A DNA stretch of 64,000 nucleotides from Sapria himalayana (GCA_029783825.1 JAREIK010001333.1:397090-461089), one strand, 5' to 3'. Shown: positions 1 through 11,345, counted from the first letter of the stretch. The notes: generated from the letters alone by a model not told the origin. Numbers and translations are program-made.

Positions 1-3000
1 CCAGGGTATACTCATAGATTTCGGTTTGAGAATTTATGGGTTCGGGAACAAGACTTCAACGAAAATTTAAAGAGGTGGTGGCATTCATCCAGTGACAAAG
101 ATCTGTTAGAGAGGCTATCCTTGTGTTCAGTCTCTATGGCTAAATGGGGACGAGAATTCTGGAAGCGCTTTAGAAGGCGAATAAAGTGCTGTTCAGAGAA
201 ACTAGTAAGATTGCGGGGAAAGACAGATGATTTGGCAGTTGGTGAGTTCTTTAGAGCCAGAGCAGGAATGGATAGTCTCTTGGATCAGGAAGAAGTGTAC
301 TAGAAACAACGGGCGAAAGATTTCTGGTTAAAGGAAGGAGACAGCAATACCCGCTATTTTCATTCACATGCTTCTTCGAAGCAAAAGCACAATCAGATCC
401 GGAAGTTGAATGATGCAGATGGTAATGTGGTTTCAGACAAAGAGGGTCTAAGTGAGCTTGTGAAGACATATTTTGAAGGCCTTTTTGCAGCGTGCACAGA
501 AGAAGTATCGTATGGTGAGCTTCCAATAGAGCACAAAATTTCGGTGGAGGAGAATAATGGTTTGGTGGCTCGGTTCTCACTTGAAGAATTCACTGGAGCT
601 GTTATGCAGATGTTACTAGATATAGCTCCTAGCCCTGATGGCTTGAATCCCGGATTTTATCAGCACTTTTGGAAGTTATTAGGCCCAGTAGTATTCCAGA
701 CTGCTACAGGTTGGTTAGAAACTTTATCTTTCCCTCCTAATCTGAATGATACTTTGCTATGTTTAATTCCTAAATGTTCTGACCCCCAATCCATGAACGA
801 TCTTAGACCAATTTCTCTTTGCAATGTGATTTATAAAATTATTGCAAAAGTCTTAGCCAACCGTATGAAACATCTCCTGTCTCATATTATCTCTAGCACT
901 CAGTCTGCTTTTTCTCCGGGTCGCTCTATTACTGATAATGTCATGATCGCTTGTGAGTTACTACATTATATGAAGCGAAAGCAGAGAGGAAATGTAGGGG
1001 AAGTAGCATTGAAACTGGACATTAGTAAGGCCTATGACAGAGTAGATTGGAAGTTTTTGCAACATATGTTACAGATTTTGGGGTTTGATGACAGGTGGAT
1101 CAAGTGGACTATGATGTGTGTAACGACTGTGCGTTACTCTGTGCTTATGAATGGTTCAGAGGTGGGTCCTATCATACCTAAATGAGGCTTGCGTCAGGGT
1201 TGTCCACTTTCTCCATACTTATTTATTATTTGTGCAGAAGGGCTGTCAGCTTTACTCCGTCAGGCAGAGACTTCTGGAATGATAAATGGCAGTAAGATAT
1301 GTCAGGGTGCCCCGAGCATATCCCACCTTTTCTTTGCCGATGATTCCTTCTTATTTTTTAAAAGTACAGAAGAGGAAACTAGAGTGATTCATCAGATCCT
1401 CGAGCTATATGAGAGCTATTCAGGCCAAGCAATCAATCTCCAGAAATCGGGTATCATGTTCTCTTCTAATGTTAGAATTGATAAGCAATGCCTGTTATCA
1501 GCTATACTGGGGGTTACGAATGGTATCAACATGGTTAGGTACTTGGGGTTACCTTCGCTGATTGGAAGATCAAAACGTGCTACCTTTAGCTACATCAAAG
1601 ACACAATTTGGAAGAGGATCCAAGGGTGGAGAAACAAGTTGCTTTCTCAGGTAGGTAAAGGTGTGTTAATTAAATCGGTAGCTCAAGCTATACCAACATA
1701 CAGTATGAGTGTGTTTCTTTTGCCTGTCTCGGTCTGTGATGAGATTCAGAAAATGATGAATTCATTTTGGTGGGGTTCGAGTTCAGGGAACGGGAAAGGG
1801 ATTAGATGGCAAAGCTGGGGCAGGCTAGCTCGTGCTAAGGAACTGGGTGGCATGGGTTTCTATGACTTACAGGTGTTTAATTTTACTTTATTGGGTAAGC
1901 AAGGATGGAACTTCATTCACAACCCCAACACTTTGGTAGCTCGTTTGTTCAAGGCGAAATATTTTCCTAATGGAAGCTATCTCTCGTCATCACTGGGAAG
2001 TAATCCGAGCTTTGTTTGGCGTAGTGTTTGGAGTGCGAAAGAAGTTGTTAATAGGGGTATCCGATGGAGAGTGGGGGATGGTAATTCAATTGATGTATGG
2101 AGGGATGCTTGGGTTCGTGATTTGCCTGGTTTTAGGGTCGGTACCACTCCGGTTCCTGGTCTTGATAATTTAAAGGCTTCAAATCTGTTGTTAGATGCAG
2201 GAAGAGGATGGGACACGGAACTGGTTCACTCTATTTTTGAGAATAATGTTTCCATGGCTATTTGTTCAATCCCACTATCAAAAGCTAATATCTCTGAGTC
2301 GTTGATGTGGCATTATTCAAATAATGGTTTATATACGGAAAAATCTTGCTATAGAATGCTGACGGGTAGCCTTCATGAAACCGAGTCTAGGTTATATGCC
2401 TCTAGCTGGAAGAAGTTGTGGAAATTGTTTCTTTCCCCTAAAATAATTTCCTTCTTATGACGTTTGTGTAATAGTTGCATTCCTGTATCGGTTAGACTAC
2501 TGGATAAAGGCATGAACCTGTTAACTTGTTGTGTGTTGTGTGGGCAGGGACAGGAGCACTATTGGCATCTATTCTATGACTGTACGTATTCGTCCTCGTG
2601 TTGGGCTGCTACTAATGTTGTTAAGCCGACATTGACCACTGACGAATTTCCTGTTTGGATGCTAAAGTTGATTGATGCTCTTGACCCCGATGCAATGTGC
2701 TCGATAGCAATGATTTTATGGTGTGTATGGAGGCAACAGAATCAGAAGCTCTGGGAGAATTCCTTTATATCAGCAGTGAAGGCGATGGAGCTGGGGCATG
2801 TGTATCTCCAGGACTGGCATCGTGCCCGTGCTGGTACATCTTCCTCTGCTACCCAGCGCGTTCATGGTCCCCTAACCTGGTCTCGCCCTTTAGGTGGCCG
2901 TTGGAAATGCAACCTGGATGCAGCTATGTTCCATGATTTATCAGCTATAGGTTTGGGTATGGTGATGCGAAGGACTGATGGTCAGTTTTAATGCATGCAA

Positions 3001-3361
3001 GACGCTGTTACTGCCCCTATCCTATAGTGTCAAAGAAGCTGAAGCATTAGCACTTCGTGAGGCTCTACTTTGGGCTTTGTCTTTGAAATTGGTCGATGTG
3101 GAGTTCGAATCAGACTCTTTATCAGTTGTTAACAGTTTGTCTTCTCACTTTTTAGACTATTCCGAATATGGTTTTTTAATTTCGGATTGTGTGTGTCTTA
3201 GAGGTAAAGGTAATTACTCTATTCGGTTTGTAAAGAGGCAAGCAAACAAGTGTGCTCATGTTCTGGCAAATCATGCTTGTTTCAACGCTAGTCTCTACGA
3301 GTCTTTTATCATCCCTTCTTGGCTGGAGGAGGTGTTTATGTCTGATTTATTATCTACTTAA
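1..3361 (+). pseudogene. LINE ORF2 polyprotein (reverse transcriptase - zf-RVT - RNase H), broken
   Basis: This is the C-terminal two thirds of a non-LTR retrotransposon ORF2. Visible in order: the pre-RT linker with WLKEGDSNTRYFH-type motif near 330-360; the RT domain from about 760 (LRPISLCNVIYKI) through KLDISKAYDRVDW near 1010-1055 and GLRQGCPLSPYLF near 1186-1225, with the catalytic FADD at 1333-1344; a zinc-binding C-x2-C...H...C region near 2530-2600; and an RNase H domain of the plant RVT_3 type from about 2890 to 3350. Three in-frame stops interrupt it (TAG at 301-303, TGA at 1183-1185, TGA at 2458-2460), and the frame shifts at about 2988-2990 inside RNase H. Conserved-position comparison suggests the stops replace Trp, Arg and Trp. 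It cannot make a full protein. Confidence 0.9.
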
Positions 3362-3391
3362 TGAAGGTTTCTCATTGATTATCAAAAAAAA
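1..3391 (+). mobile_element. L1-type LINE retrotransposon, 5' end outside window
   Basis: The element encodes a plant L1-type ORF2 (reverse transcriptase, zinc-knuckle region and RNase H, in that order) and ends in a short A-run at about 3383-3391, directly against Copia reverse-transcriptase sequence on the opposite strand. The A-tail and the order of domains fix a plus orientation. The endonuclease domain and any ORF1 would lie before base 1. No target duplication can be checked because the 5' end is missing. It appears to have inserted into Copia A. Confidence 0.85.
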
Positions 3392-4196
3392 AGAGTGACT
3401 ATTTATGAGTAGCAAAAATGATAATATGGGTCATGAAGAAGAAAGAGAAGCAACTAGAGAAAAAGTTTTTTCATAATTAATCTCATATTCCATAGTAAAA
3501 CTACTAGCAACAAGGCAAACTTTGTAGCAATCAATTGTACCATCTGAGCGAGCTTTGATCTTATAAACCCATTTATAATCGATAGCAAGTTTTCTATATG
3601 GAAGTCAACCAGATTCCATGTTTCAATCTTATGTAATGCATGTTACTTTTCTTTCATAGCTTGGGCTTGCTGCCATAGTGGGTGAGAGAAAACCTCATGA
3701 AAATTTAATATTCTTGAAGTGACGCAAGGGCGGGAAAGCATTGGAAGTCATGAAGATGAGAAAGAAGAATAGTTATCCAATGTGAATGATGAAGTGTATA
3801 TGAGAGTCAGGAATACCAGTAGGATCTACGACTAGAGCAGTATCAATGGGCACATTGATGATTGATGTTGGAGGCTCATCAGCAGCATGAGAATATACAA
3901 CATTAATAAAATAAAAAGACACTTCAAGAAAAAGTTCATAAAGATGATCGATGGAGGAGACATAGGAAGTAGGAACTTGTGATAGTTTATACAATATTTG
4001 GTGTTCTCAAAAGACCAAATAATAAGAAACATAAAAATGTTTGTTAATTGGATCATAACACATATAACAATTTTTACCAATTCCATATTAAATAAAATAA
4101 CAAAAGAAAAATTGTAGTTGGAGTTTGTGTTTGTTTTTGTTATGATCCTGAAGAAGAATAAAGCATATATATCAAAAGACTCTAAGTAAGTCTTAG
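3392..4196 (-). pseudogene. Copia A integrase C-terminal region, linker and N-terminal reverse transcriptase
   Basis: Read on the minus strand from 4196 downward, the block contains the late-integrase/linker motifs YGIGKNCYMCYDPINKHFY (near 4100-4040), an acidic Pro-rich linker (DEPPTSIINVPIDT, near 3880-3840), then the entry to the reverse transcriptase: KLAIDYKWVYKIKARSDGT and ATIDCYK-type sequence near 3600-3530, and EINYEKTFSLVAS near 3490-3440. These match the family order in Ty1/Copia Pol (integrase before RT). Frames change several times and stops are frequent (for example before YGIGKN), so this is dead sequence. It ends where the LINE A-tail begins. Confidence 0.8.
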
Positions 4197-5431
4197 GAGG
4201 AGTTTTGTACGGAACTAATTTGTTTGAAATAAAAAATTTAAAAATTAATTCGAGTTTCAAAAATATGCCGAAACTAGTGCATCTGGAAACAACGTGGCAA
4301 AGCCGTTGTTGTGAACGGCGGCCATTGCTACGCTGTTAATTTTTTAAAATCATAGGTCGGTGTTGTGAATACTGGCTATTGAAAATATTGTAGGGATCTC
4401 ATTATGCCCTTCACTACTTCATGGAGCTCGCTAGAGAACGACGTGGAGCTCAACGGAGCTCCTCAAGCTCTACGAAGGAGCAAACTGGAGCTCAACGGAG
4501 CTCTACGAAGGAGCAAACTGGAGCTCAACGGAGCTCTACGAAGGAGCAAACTGGAGCTCAACGGAGCTCAACGAAGGATCAAACTGGAGCTCAACGGAGC
4601 TCTACGAAGGAGCAAACTGGAGCTCAACGGAGCTCTACGAAGGAGCAAACTAGATCTCAACGGAGCTCTACGGAGGGGCTCGCTAGAGCTCCATCATGGA
4701 GCTCCAGGGAGCCCCTCCGTGGAGCTCCAGCGTGCCCCTCCGTGGAGCTCCATCAAGTTCCACGTCGAGCTCGATTAAGCTCCACGAAGGAGTTCACTAA
4801 GCTCCATTGTGCAGCTAGGCGAAGTTCCTCGAGCTCAGGTCGACCTTCAGGGAGCTAGAAATGGAGCTCGTTGGAGCTCCAGGAAGCTCCTTCGTGGAGC
4901 TCGAGGAGCTCTGTCGAGCCCCAACGAGCTTCTTCGTGGAGCTCCAAGTTGAGCTCCACGTAGACCTCCAGCGAGCTCCACTTCGAGCTCGCTAGAGCTT
5001 CACTTCGAGCTCGCTAGAGCTTCACTTCGAGCTCGACAAGCTCCACGAAGGAGCTCACTAGAGGTCCATCGTGGAGCTCGACGGAGCTGCTCAAGCTTCA
5101 CTTTGAGCTCCAAGTGGAGCACGAGGAGCTCCGTCGAGCTTTAGAAAGCTCCACTTCGAGCTCACTGGAGCTCCTTCGTGGAGCTCGAGGAGCTCAACAA
5201 AGGAGCTATGGGCAAGGGACATAAAGGGATCCCTATACTATTTTCAATAGTCGGCATTCTCAATGCCGACCTATTATTTTAATAAATTAACAGTGTGGTA
5301 ATTGCCGTCGTTCATAAAGAAGGCTTTGCCACGTTATTTCCAGACGTACTAGTCTGGACATATTTTTGAAATATTAATTAATTTTTAAATTTTTTATTTT
5401 TATGGAATTAGTTTCATACAAAATTCTCATA
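4197..5431. mobile_element. Long-TIR foldback element with GAGCTC minisatellite core (MULE-like?)
   Basis: The segments 4200-4390 and 5215-5425 are imperfect inverted copies of each other: shared blocks include AACGTGGCAAAGCC, AAAATTTAAAAATTAATT, and a TTTTGTA..GGAACTAATT-like end. That gives terminal inverted repeats of about 190 bp around a core of GAGCTC-rich tandem repeats. The flanks TAGGAGGAG (left) and TAGGAAGGAG (right) may be a diverged 9-10 bp target duplication, which would fit Mutator-like elements, but the exact ends are ambiguous. It encodes no recognisable protein. It sits inside Copia A coding sequence. Confidence 0.7.
4425..5205. repeat. GAGCTC-rich minisatellite, 33-bp unit at its left
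   Basis: Between about 4465 and 4662 a 33-bp unit starting GAGCTCTACGAAGGAGC repeats about six times (unit starts at 4498, 4531, 4564, 4597, 4630, 4663). From there to about 5205 the array decays into shorter, alternately oriented blocks, but the palindrome GAGCTC or GAGCT/AGCTC stays the spacing element. Because 33 is a multiple of three, two overlapping frames stay open with 11-residue repeats; I read these as a by-product of the periodicity, not as genes. Confidence 0.9.
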
Positions 5432-5862
5432 GGAAGGAGTAGAGGTGGCAAGTAGGATGGGCGGTCTGTGCATAGCCCGGGGCACGACTCAACTAAGCAT
5501 GTCTGGCCTGATACTGCATGGTCCAAAACCATGCCTAGACTCGTGTCGTGTCGTGTCGTCTCGAGGCAAGGCTCATGCGATGTTGGGACCAAGGGTGTCG
5601 GGCCTCATGTTGGACCAGGCATGACCCGACTACCTGACCCATAAGCACAGTCTAGTGGCAAGGTACGCTAACTTGTTCGGACTGGGTTTTGGGTTAGGTT
5701 CGATTGGACCGTGTTCAACCCGCCCGTTTCTTTTATTAAAAATAATATTTTATAAATAAAAGTTCCCACCTTTTACACATTGTAGGTTTTTTTTTTAAAA
5801 TAACAGGTGTTTGGCTGAGGGTGTTAGAGTGGCATGGTCTAGGCTATTGGATGAACTACCAA

Positions 5863-6338
5863 TAGAGGTGTCAAACGGGACGTGCCCGGCCGGCTCAACC
5901 CATTTTTAGCTGGCATGATCGTGCTTTCGTGCCGGGCTAGGCACGACATGGTTACCGTGCGGTGTCTGGCCTGGCACGGTTCTGAGGAGGTCAACCTGGT
6001 ATGGGGCCGCGGCACGAATCTGTTGGGTTCGGCCCGGTCGGGCCGAACCTCTAATATAGGGTTTCTGCATGCCCGAAACCCTATTTTTAAAAAAAATTAG
6101 TTTTTCGGCACCCATGCAACTCTAATTTAAAAAAAATTGATTTCTCGGCTTGTGCCGAGGTACCGTGCCAACGAGCCACGGTACCGTGCCGGGCCAGACA
6201 CGACATGAGGCCTGGTTGGCCTCGGCACGACATGGCACGATTGTGCTGTGGTCGGGCACGGCACGAGCCCGGGCACAAGAAATTATAGTGCCGGGTCGGC
6301 CCAGGCACGACAGAATCGTGTCGTGGTTGACACCTTTA
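5863..6338. mobile_element. hAT MITE, 476 bp, in hAT A
   Basis: It starts TAGAGGTGTCAA and ends TTGACACCTTTA (one mismatch to the inverted terminus). The flanks ACTACCAA (5855-5862) and ACTTCCAA (6339-6346) agree at 7 of 8 bases, as expected for the 8-bp target duplication of hAT elements. The interior is GC-rich with repeated GGCACGAC/GTGCCG-type motifs and paired AAACCCTA..TAGGGTTT blocks. There is no transposase coding capacity. Confidence 0.9.
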
Positions 6339-6573
6339 ACTTCCAATGACTGAGCCAGAAGATCCAATGGCTATTGGGTTTCAGCCTTAATTAATCTTTA
6401 AAAAAATTCAAAAAATTAAAAAATTTAAAAATATATATATATTAAAATTTTTTTATTCTAATCTATATAATGTTTCTCTTCTTTCCTCTTTCTCAATCTC
6501 ACATTCTCAATTTCTCACTCTCACACTCAATCTCCTCTCTATCTCAATTTCTCACTTTCCTCTCTATCTAAAT

Positions 6574-6576
6574 TCT

Positions 6577-6609
<33 letters not shown>
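6574..6609. repeat. CT microsatellite
   Basis: Nearly pure CT dinucleotide run, at the end of a longer pyrimidine-rich tract that begins near 6475, between the left end of hAT A and its transposase remnant. It may be part of the 5' leader of the transposon gene. Confidence 0.9.
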
Positions 6610-6610
<1 letters not shown>

Positions 6611-6870
6611 AGCTAGTCTCTTTCTTTCCTCTCATTTTTGTATTTTGCTATTTACTTTTCCTTTGGATTTGCTCTCGTTTGTGACAGTAGACAACAAATT
6701 GTGGTGCAGGTAGTGTGGCTTTTTCTATTTTATCCATATTTGGTAATTCATAAATATGTATTATTTTTAAATTTTTATTTAGTTTATTATTATTATTGAT
6801 AATTTAATATCAAATTATTTTTAATTTTGAAATTAAAATTTAGAATATAATTAATAAAAACAAATTAAAA

Positions 6871-8955
6871 ATGACAAATAATGACTTTAGTGATAACGAG
6901 ATTACCATTCATATAAATATCGATAATTTTAATATTGATAACCCTACGGAAAGGTCTGAGGCCGAATCTAAGTCTTCTTCCATGATCTCGACCCAAACTC
7001 AAACATCTAAAATATAATGTGAACATTTTACAAAAAATTAAAAGAACAGTTATAATGTGAACTCACTTTAATATTTTACAAAATAAAAATAATTGAGGTG
7101 TTGATGAAAAATTAGTACAATACAAGTATTATAAGAAAATATATAAGTGTAGGAGTGCGAGTGAAACTATGCACCTAAATAAGCATGCTGAACATTGCAC
7201 CCAAAAAATAGTACATTAGATCTTAGGCAACCCCAACTGAGCAGTGGAGTCTTTGAGGTTGAATCTAGTTCAGCTTCTATAATGACCTCATTCATATACT
7301 GCGATGAGTTAGGGAGGGAAGGCATGGTTAAACTAATCACCATAATGTGTCATCTGGGTAGAATTTAAAGGGATCAAAGGGTATTCAGTTTCATGTAGAC
7401 CTATTTTCAACCTGCATATCATAGGATTCTTAGGTCCACATATAGAAACGACATACTAAAATATTATAAGTTAGAAAAACAAACAATAATTAATGAATTA
7501 TAAGAATATCATGGTGTTTGTAATGTCTGATATCTAGATTAGTCATGACGATGCATCTTTTGCATGTTTCACCACCCACTATAAAGATTTTAAATGGACA
7601 TTAAATAAAAATTTATTAAAATTTTTTAAGATTCTTCATCCTCATCATGGCCTACCCATATATAAGCGTATTATGAGAATCTTTATAGAATATAATATTT
7701 AAAATAAAATATATAATATCATATTTGATAATACATCTAACAATGGAGTATCCATTAATATGGTTGTTAGTACCATTAAAGATGAGTCATTAGGAGAGAT
7801 TTTTTACATTAGATACATGTGTCACATCATTAATCTGATAGTATACGTGGGGATAAAGATTGTTTGATAGTCTCTTTGGACACCTTGCAGATAACATGAG
7901 TTTGGTAGTCTCTGTTTATCTATAGGTCTAAAAAAATAAATTCTAAATGGATATGAGACACCATTGGAATTACACATACTTAATATTGGAGTCATGTGTT
8001 AGATACGAACACGTGATATTCGACTATGTCAATAGTAAGAGTGAAAAACTTATTATTGATAATAGAGACTAGGATACAAAAATTTCATTTATTAAATTTT
8101 TGAAGATTTTTTATGACACGACGAATATGCATTTGTCAGTTTATACTTCTACTACTTGCATTGCACTCAGATGCATATGCAATATTAGTGGTATGTTTAG
8201 GAAGTTTAAATATAATCTTATATTTAGTGACATAGCTCTTGATATAAAAAGAAAGTACTTAAAGTACAAGTCCACCAGTCTATCTTTTTATTGTCTAGTT
8301 GCATGCATGGACCCTAGGGTTAAGGTCGAATGGGTAGAGAATATTTTGACATACATATCCTCATGCATGAACAAGGAATACCAATTTGAAAGGTTCATTC
8401 ACAAAATATTGATAGAGTTATTTATATAATATGATACTAAGTGTGGTAGTAGTTGTAGCCAAACTCTGAGTACGGACATAGACACCATATTCAAAGATGA
8501 TGACTTTTCCATTCAGTTAGTTAGAGAAACGACAAGGGGGATCATCAAATAGGAGTGAGCTATCTCAGTACTTAGATACTGATTACTGCTCAATCCTATC
8601 ACATAATGATAATAAGAACCTTGATCTTTTATAATGATAGGAATCATATGATTTCGCCTATCCCTTGTTATCTAAGTTGGTATGGGATCTATTGACTTCT
8701 CTGGTGTTGAGCATAGCATCAGAGTATGCTTTTTTTATTGTAGTCACTATGATTTTAGATAGGAGATTGAGACTGCGAAAAGATATCATCGTGGTACTAG
8801 TATGCATGAAGGATTGAGATGATTCAAGATTGTGTATCCAGGATCATACTGCAACAAGGGCGGAAGAGTTACTACCAGATGATGACTTGTGGGAATTTAA
8901 GGATATTGAGTCCACTACTAGTGAAATCATCAGACCCTTATTCATTGATCATTAG
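6871..8955 (+). pseudogene. hAT A transposase, heavily decayed
   Basis: A possible start ATG at 6871 opens an acidic Ser/Asn-rich leader. Near 7115-7200 there is a BED-type zinc-finger remnant (K-Y-Y-K...K-C...H-L-N-K-H-A-E-H-C). The middle part near 8060-8430 (MHLSVYTSTTCIALRCICNI, then YCLVACMDPRVKVEW) matches the same region of the better-preserved hAT transposase at 52348-54136. The C-terminal dimerisation domain lies at about 8640-8830 (LLTSLVLSIASEYAFFIVV, then LRLRKDIIVVLVCMKD), ending at a TAG at 8953-8955. Many stops and frame changes make it non-functional. It is more decayed than the second copy, so it is the older insertion of the two. Confidence 0.8.
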
Positions 8956-9401
8956 TTGCATACTTATACTAGTTGATATTGAGATTGAGCTTGCATTATT
9001 ATTATTATTATTGAGATTGATGTTTTTATTTTATGCTATTGTTGTATGTTTTTATTTTGTGTTTTTTTTTTGGATTGAATGATGAATGATAGATATGTTT
9101 TTTGATATTCTTGATTATTTATTATATTTTGTCATATGTGTTAATGAATTTATTTTTTGTGATTTATGTGAAATAAATAAATGATGTAATGTTGAAACTC
9201 ACAAAGTTAAAAGATAACTTAAAATATGAAATTTATTAAAAAAATAAAATAATTAATCCAAACCCACAATTCCACGACCGATGGGAGATGGGAGTGAGAC
9301 AGTGAGTCAAGTGTGAGTCCGTCTCAAAGTCCTAGCTAGGCTGTTAGGTTGAAATATCCAAGCTCAAACCAGCTTCACTCAGTATGGCCTAGCCCGGCAT
9401 G

Positions 9402-9909
9402 TTGAGGTGTCAAATGGGTCATGTCATACTGGCACGACCCACTTTTTCTTGTCATGGTCATGCCATAATGTTGTGTCATGCATGACACTGTTAAAATTCC
9501 ATGTCCTGCCAAGCATGGTACCCTGCACAATCCACCAATCTAGCATGACATGGTGGACATGGCCTTGCCGACCATGCCATGCGTAAAAAAATAGCCACTT
9601 GGCTGATCAATTAGAATCGACCATGTGGTTGCATTTTTTATAAAAATGGATTACCCCATGATGGGGAAGTTGAATTTGCAAAAAAAAATAAATAGCCATG
9701 GTAATCTTTAGATGGGGATCCCATTGAGTCAGTCACACAGGTCATGCCTAGCCCATCACGAGGCATGATTTTGCTAGCCCAGCACGAGGCATAATTTTGC
9801 TAGCCCTACACAACACGAACCATGCCAAGTGGCAGCTTGGTTCAATCTGGGCACAATTACAACATGTGCAATGTCAGGCCACCAGGACCAGGCCTGTTTG
9901 ACACCTCTA
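9402..9909. mobile_element. hAT MITE, 508 bp, in right end of hAT A
   Basis: The ends are TTGAGGTGTCAA and TTGACACCTCTA. The flanks CCGGCATG (9394-9401) and CTAGCTTG (9910-9917) agree at 5 of 8, and two of the differences are transitions of the kind methylated cytosines produce. The interior has repeated GGCATG/CATGCC-type motifs. It lies within the GC-rich subterminal part of the older hAT A. Confidence 0.8.
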
Positions 9910-10074
9910 CTAGCTTGACCTGACTCAGTATGACCAAGCCTGAATCTGGCCAAACTCAAGTCGAATGGGCTATGCCGAGTTATCCATTATTGAGCCATGT
10001 CCTGCCTGACATGGCATGACTATCATACCCATACTGTGTCACATCCGACATGGCCCATTTGATATCTTTAGAAG

Positions 10075-11345
10075 GGGGAAGAACCAAACAATAGATCATA
10101 TAGAGTTTGATTCTATATAGTGAGAGGACACTAATTTATGGTATATACATCAGGAAGAGCTGCTTCCCTCCAAAATTAAGAAGAGATAGAAGCAGTAATA
10201 GTAATTACATGAACAACATCAAGAATATGATAAAGTTTACGATCAACCATGCCATTTTGCTGAGAAGTTCCATTACTATAAGAGTGATAAATAATATCAA
10301 ATTAATAAGGGTAGCAATAAATTCATTATCTTTATATTCTTTAGCATTATCAGATCTGAAAACATTGATTAGTTTCGAAAATTATTTTTCAATCATTTTG
10401 GTAAAGTTGTGATATATTTGACAAAATTCAGAATAATTTTTGAAGAGATAAATACAAGTATATCGAGAAAATATGTTAATAAAAATAACAAAATAATATG
10501 ACACACCTTGTGTATGAATGGGTAATCCCCATACATCAGAATAAATTAAATAAAAAAAGAGGAGCATGAGAAGCATTGTTATTAAATCCGTTTGAAATAG
10601 AACCCAATAATTCTCAGGAAACTAGTTATTTAACCCTAGAGATAAAAGCATGATCAAAATGAGAATATCATAGAGTAAAGGAAGAGGTACTCATTCCTGA
10701 CATTGCTGAAGTAGAGATACGAATGGATGGTATATGAAGAGAGACAAGCTCAACCAACTTTCGATCTTATGGGTGATCCCAATGATTTGTCTCATTTGAA
10801 AATTATCCACAATAACCCCAACAAAAGAGAAGGCTAAAGAAAAACTAAGGTCAATAAGTTTCCCAACATATAAAAGATTATGAGTAAGTTGGCAAATCTA
10901 GTAAACATTTGAAATAGACAATTTGGGTGTAAATATATTATCAAGATAAAATACTTGCATAGGAGAATGATTTGCAGTATATATGATAGGGAGATAAGTA
11001 GAGGTGTGTGATGAGATAACATGAGGAGAAAAAGTCATATGATTGTAATATATAGAGTCAAAATTATGAGTAAGTTGAGAAATTTTGTAACATATGAACT
11101 AGATAATTCAGGTGTAAAGATATTACCAAGATAAGATATTTGCATAGTATAATTATTTGCAGTATATATGGTAGGGAGAAAAGTGGTGGTTTGTGAAGGG
11201 TTAACATGAGGAGAAGAAGTCATATGATTGCAATAAGTAGACTCAAGAAGCTATGTATGAGAACTATATGGTATTGTCGAAAGAACATAGTTGGATGTAC
11301 TAGAAGATGGAAGATGAACCTAATTGACTATATCCTGTAGATGCT
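10075..11345 (-). pseudogene. Copia A protease edge, pre-integrase and integrase
   Basis: On the minus strand, from 11240 downward, the sequence shows the protease-region motif x-S-T-Y-C-N-H-M-T, a pre-integrase domain (STSSFTL followed by SHFDHAFISRVK near 10690-10640), then the integrase core: LIYSDVWGLPIHTQGVSYYF and INIFSRYTCIYLFKN near 10550-10450, AKEYKDNEFI near 10350, and the SQQNGMVDRKLYHIL motif near 10245-10205, ending in YDLLFGSSP at about 10080. This is the standard order for Ty1/Copia Pol. Stops and frame changes occur throughout. A 185-bp internal tandem duplication adds a further frame disruption. The polyprotein continues at 4196 on the far side of the inserted elements. Confidence 0.85.
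10873..11242 (-). repeat. 185-bp tandem duplication in the Copia A protease/pre-integrase region
   Basis: Two adjacent, diverged copies offset by 185 bp: the word ATTATGAGTAAG starts at 10878 and again (as ATTATGAGTAAGTTG) at 11063, and CATGAGGAGAA starts at 11020 and 11205. Each copy carries a version of the NHMT motif and of the following IYTAN..M-Q-V/I-x-YL-x-NIFTP stretch. The unit is not a multiple of three, so the duplication itself shifts the reading frame. Confidence 0.85.

Larger units (their letters stand above)
5440..10070 (+). mobile_element. hAT A: old hAT transposon with internal MITE insertions
   Basis: The left end TAGAGGTGGCAA (5440) and the right end TTGATATCTTTA (to 10070) are diverged inverted forms of the hAT terminus that recurs in this window. 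The flanks GGAAGGAG (5432-5439) and GAAGGGGG (10071-10078) are a possible decayed 8-bp duplication (5 of 8 matching). Both ends are GC-rich (5440-5740 and 9240-10070), and the centre holds a decayed hAT transposase read on the plus strand. Two hAT MITEs have inserted into it. The right boundary coincides with the resumption of Copia A coding sequence, which supports the limits. Confidence 0.75.
3392..11345 (-). mobile_element. Copia A: Ty1/Copia retrotransposon split by nested insertions
   Basis: Two minus-strand coding blocks, 10075-11345 (protease edge, pre-integrase, integrase) and 3392-4196 (integrase C-terminal region, linker, start of reverse transcriptase), read as one polyprotein. The first block stops at the integrase motif YDLLFGSSP, and the second resumes at TPPKTYLESF, which are adjacent positions in Copia polyproteins. 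The 5.9 kb between them (about 4197-10070) is foldback element plus hAT transposon. The RT is cut by the LINE at about 3392, so its 3' part and 3' LTR are not visible here. No LTR was found. Confidence 0.75.

Noticed and set aside
4404..4858. Two overlapping frames of 124 and 145 codons with 11-residue repeats
   Set aside because: They follow from the 33-bp minisatellite, whose length is divisible by three; both frames being open at once argues against coding.
8819..9082. 87-codon hydrophobic frame
   Set aside because: It lies over the out-of-frame end of the hAT A transposase remnant and the following AT-rich DNA.
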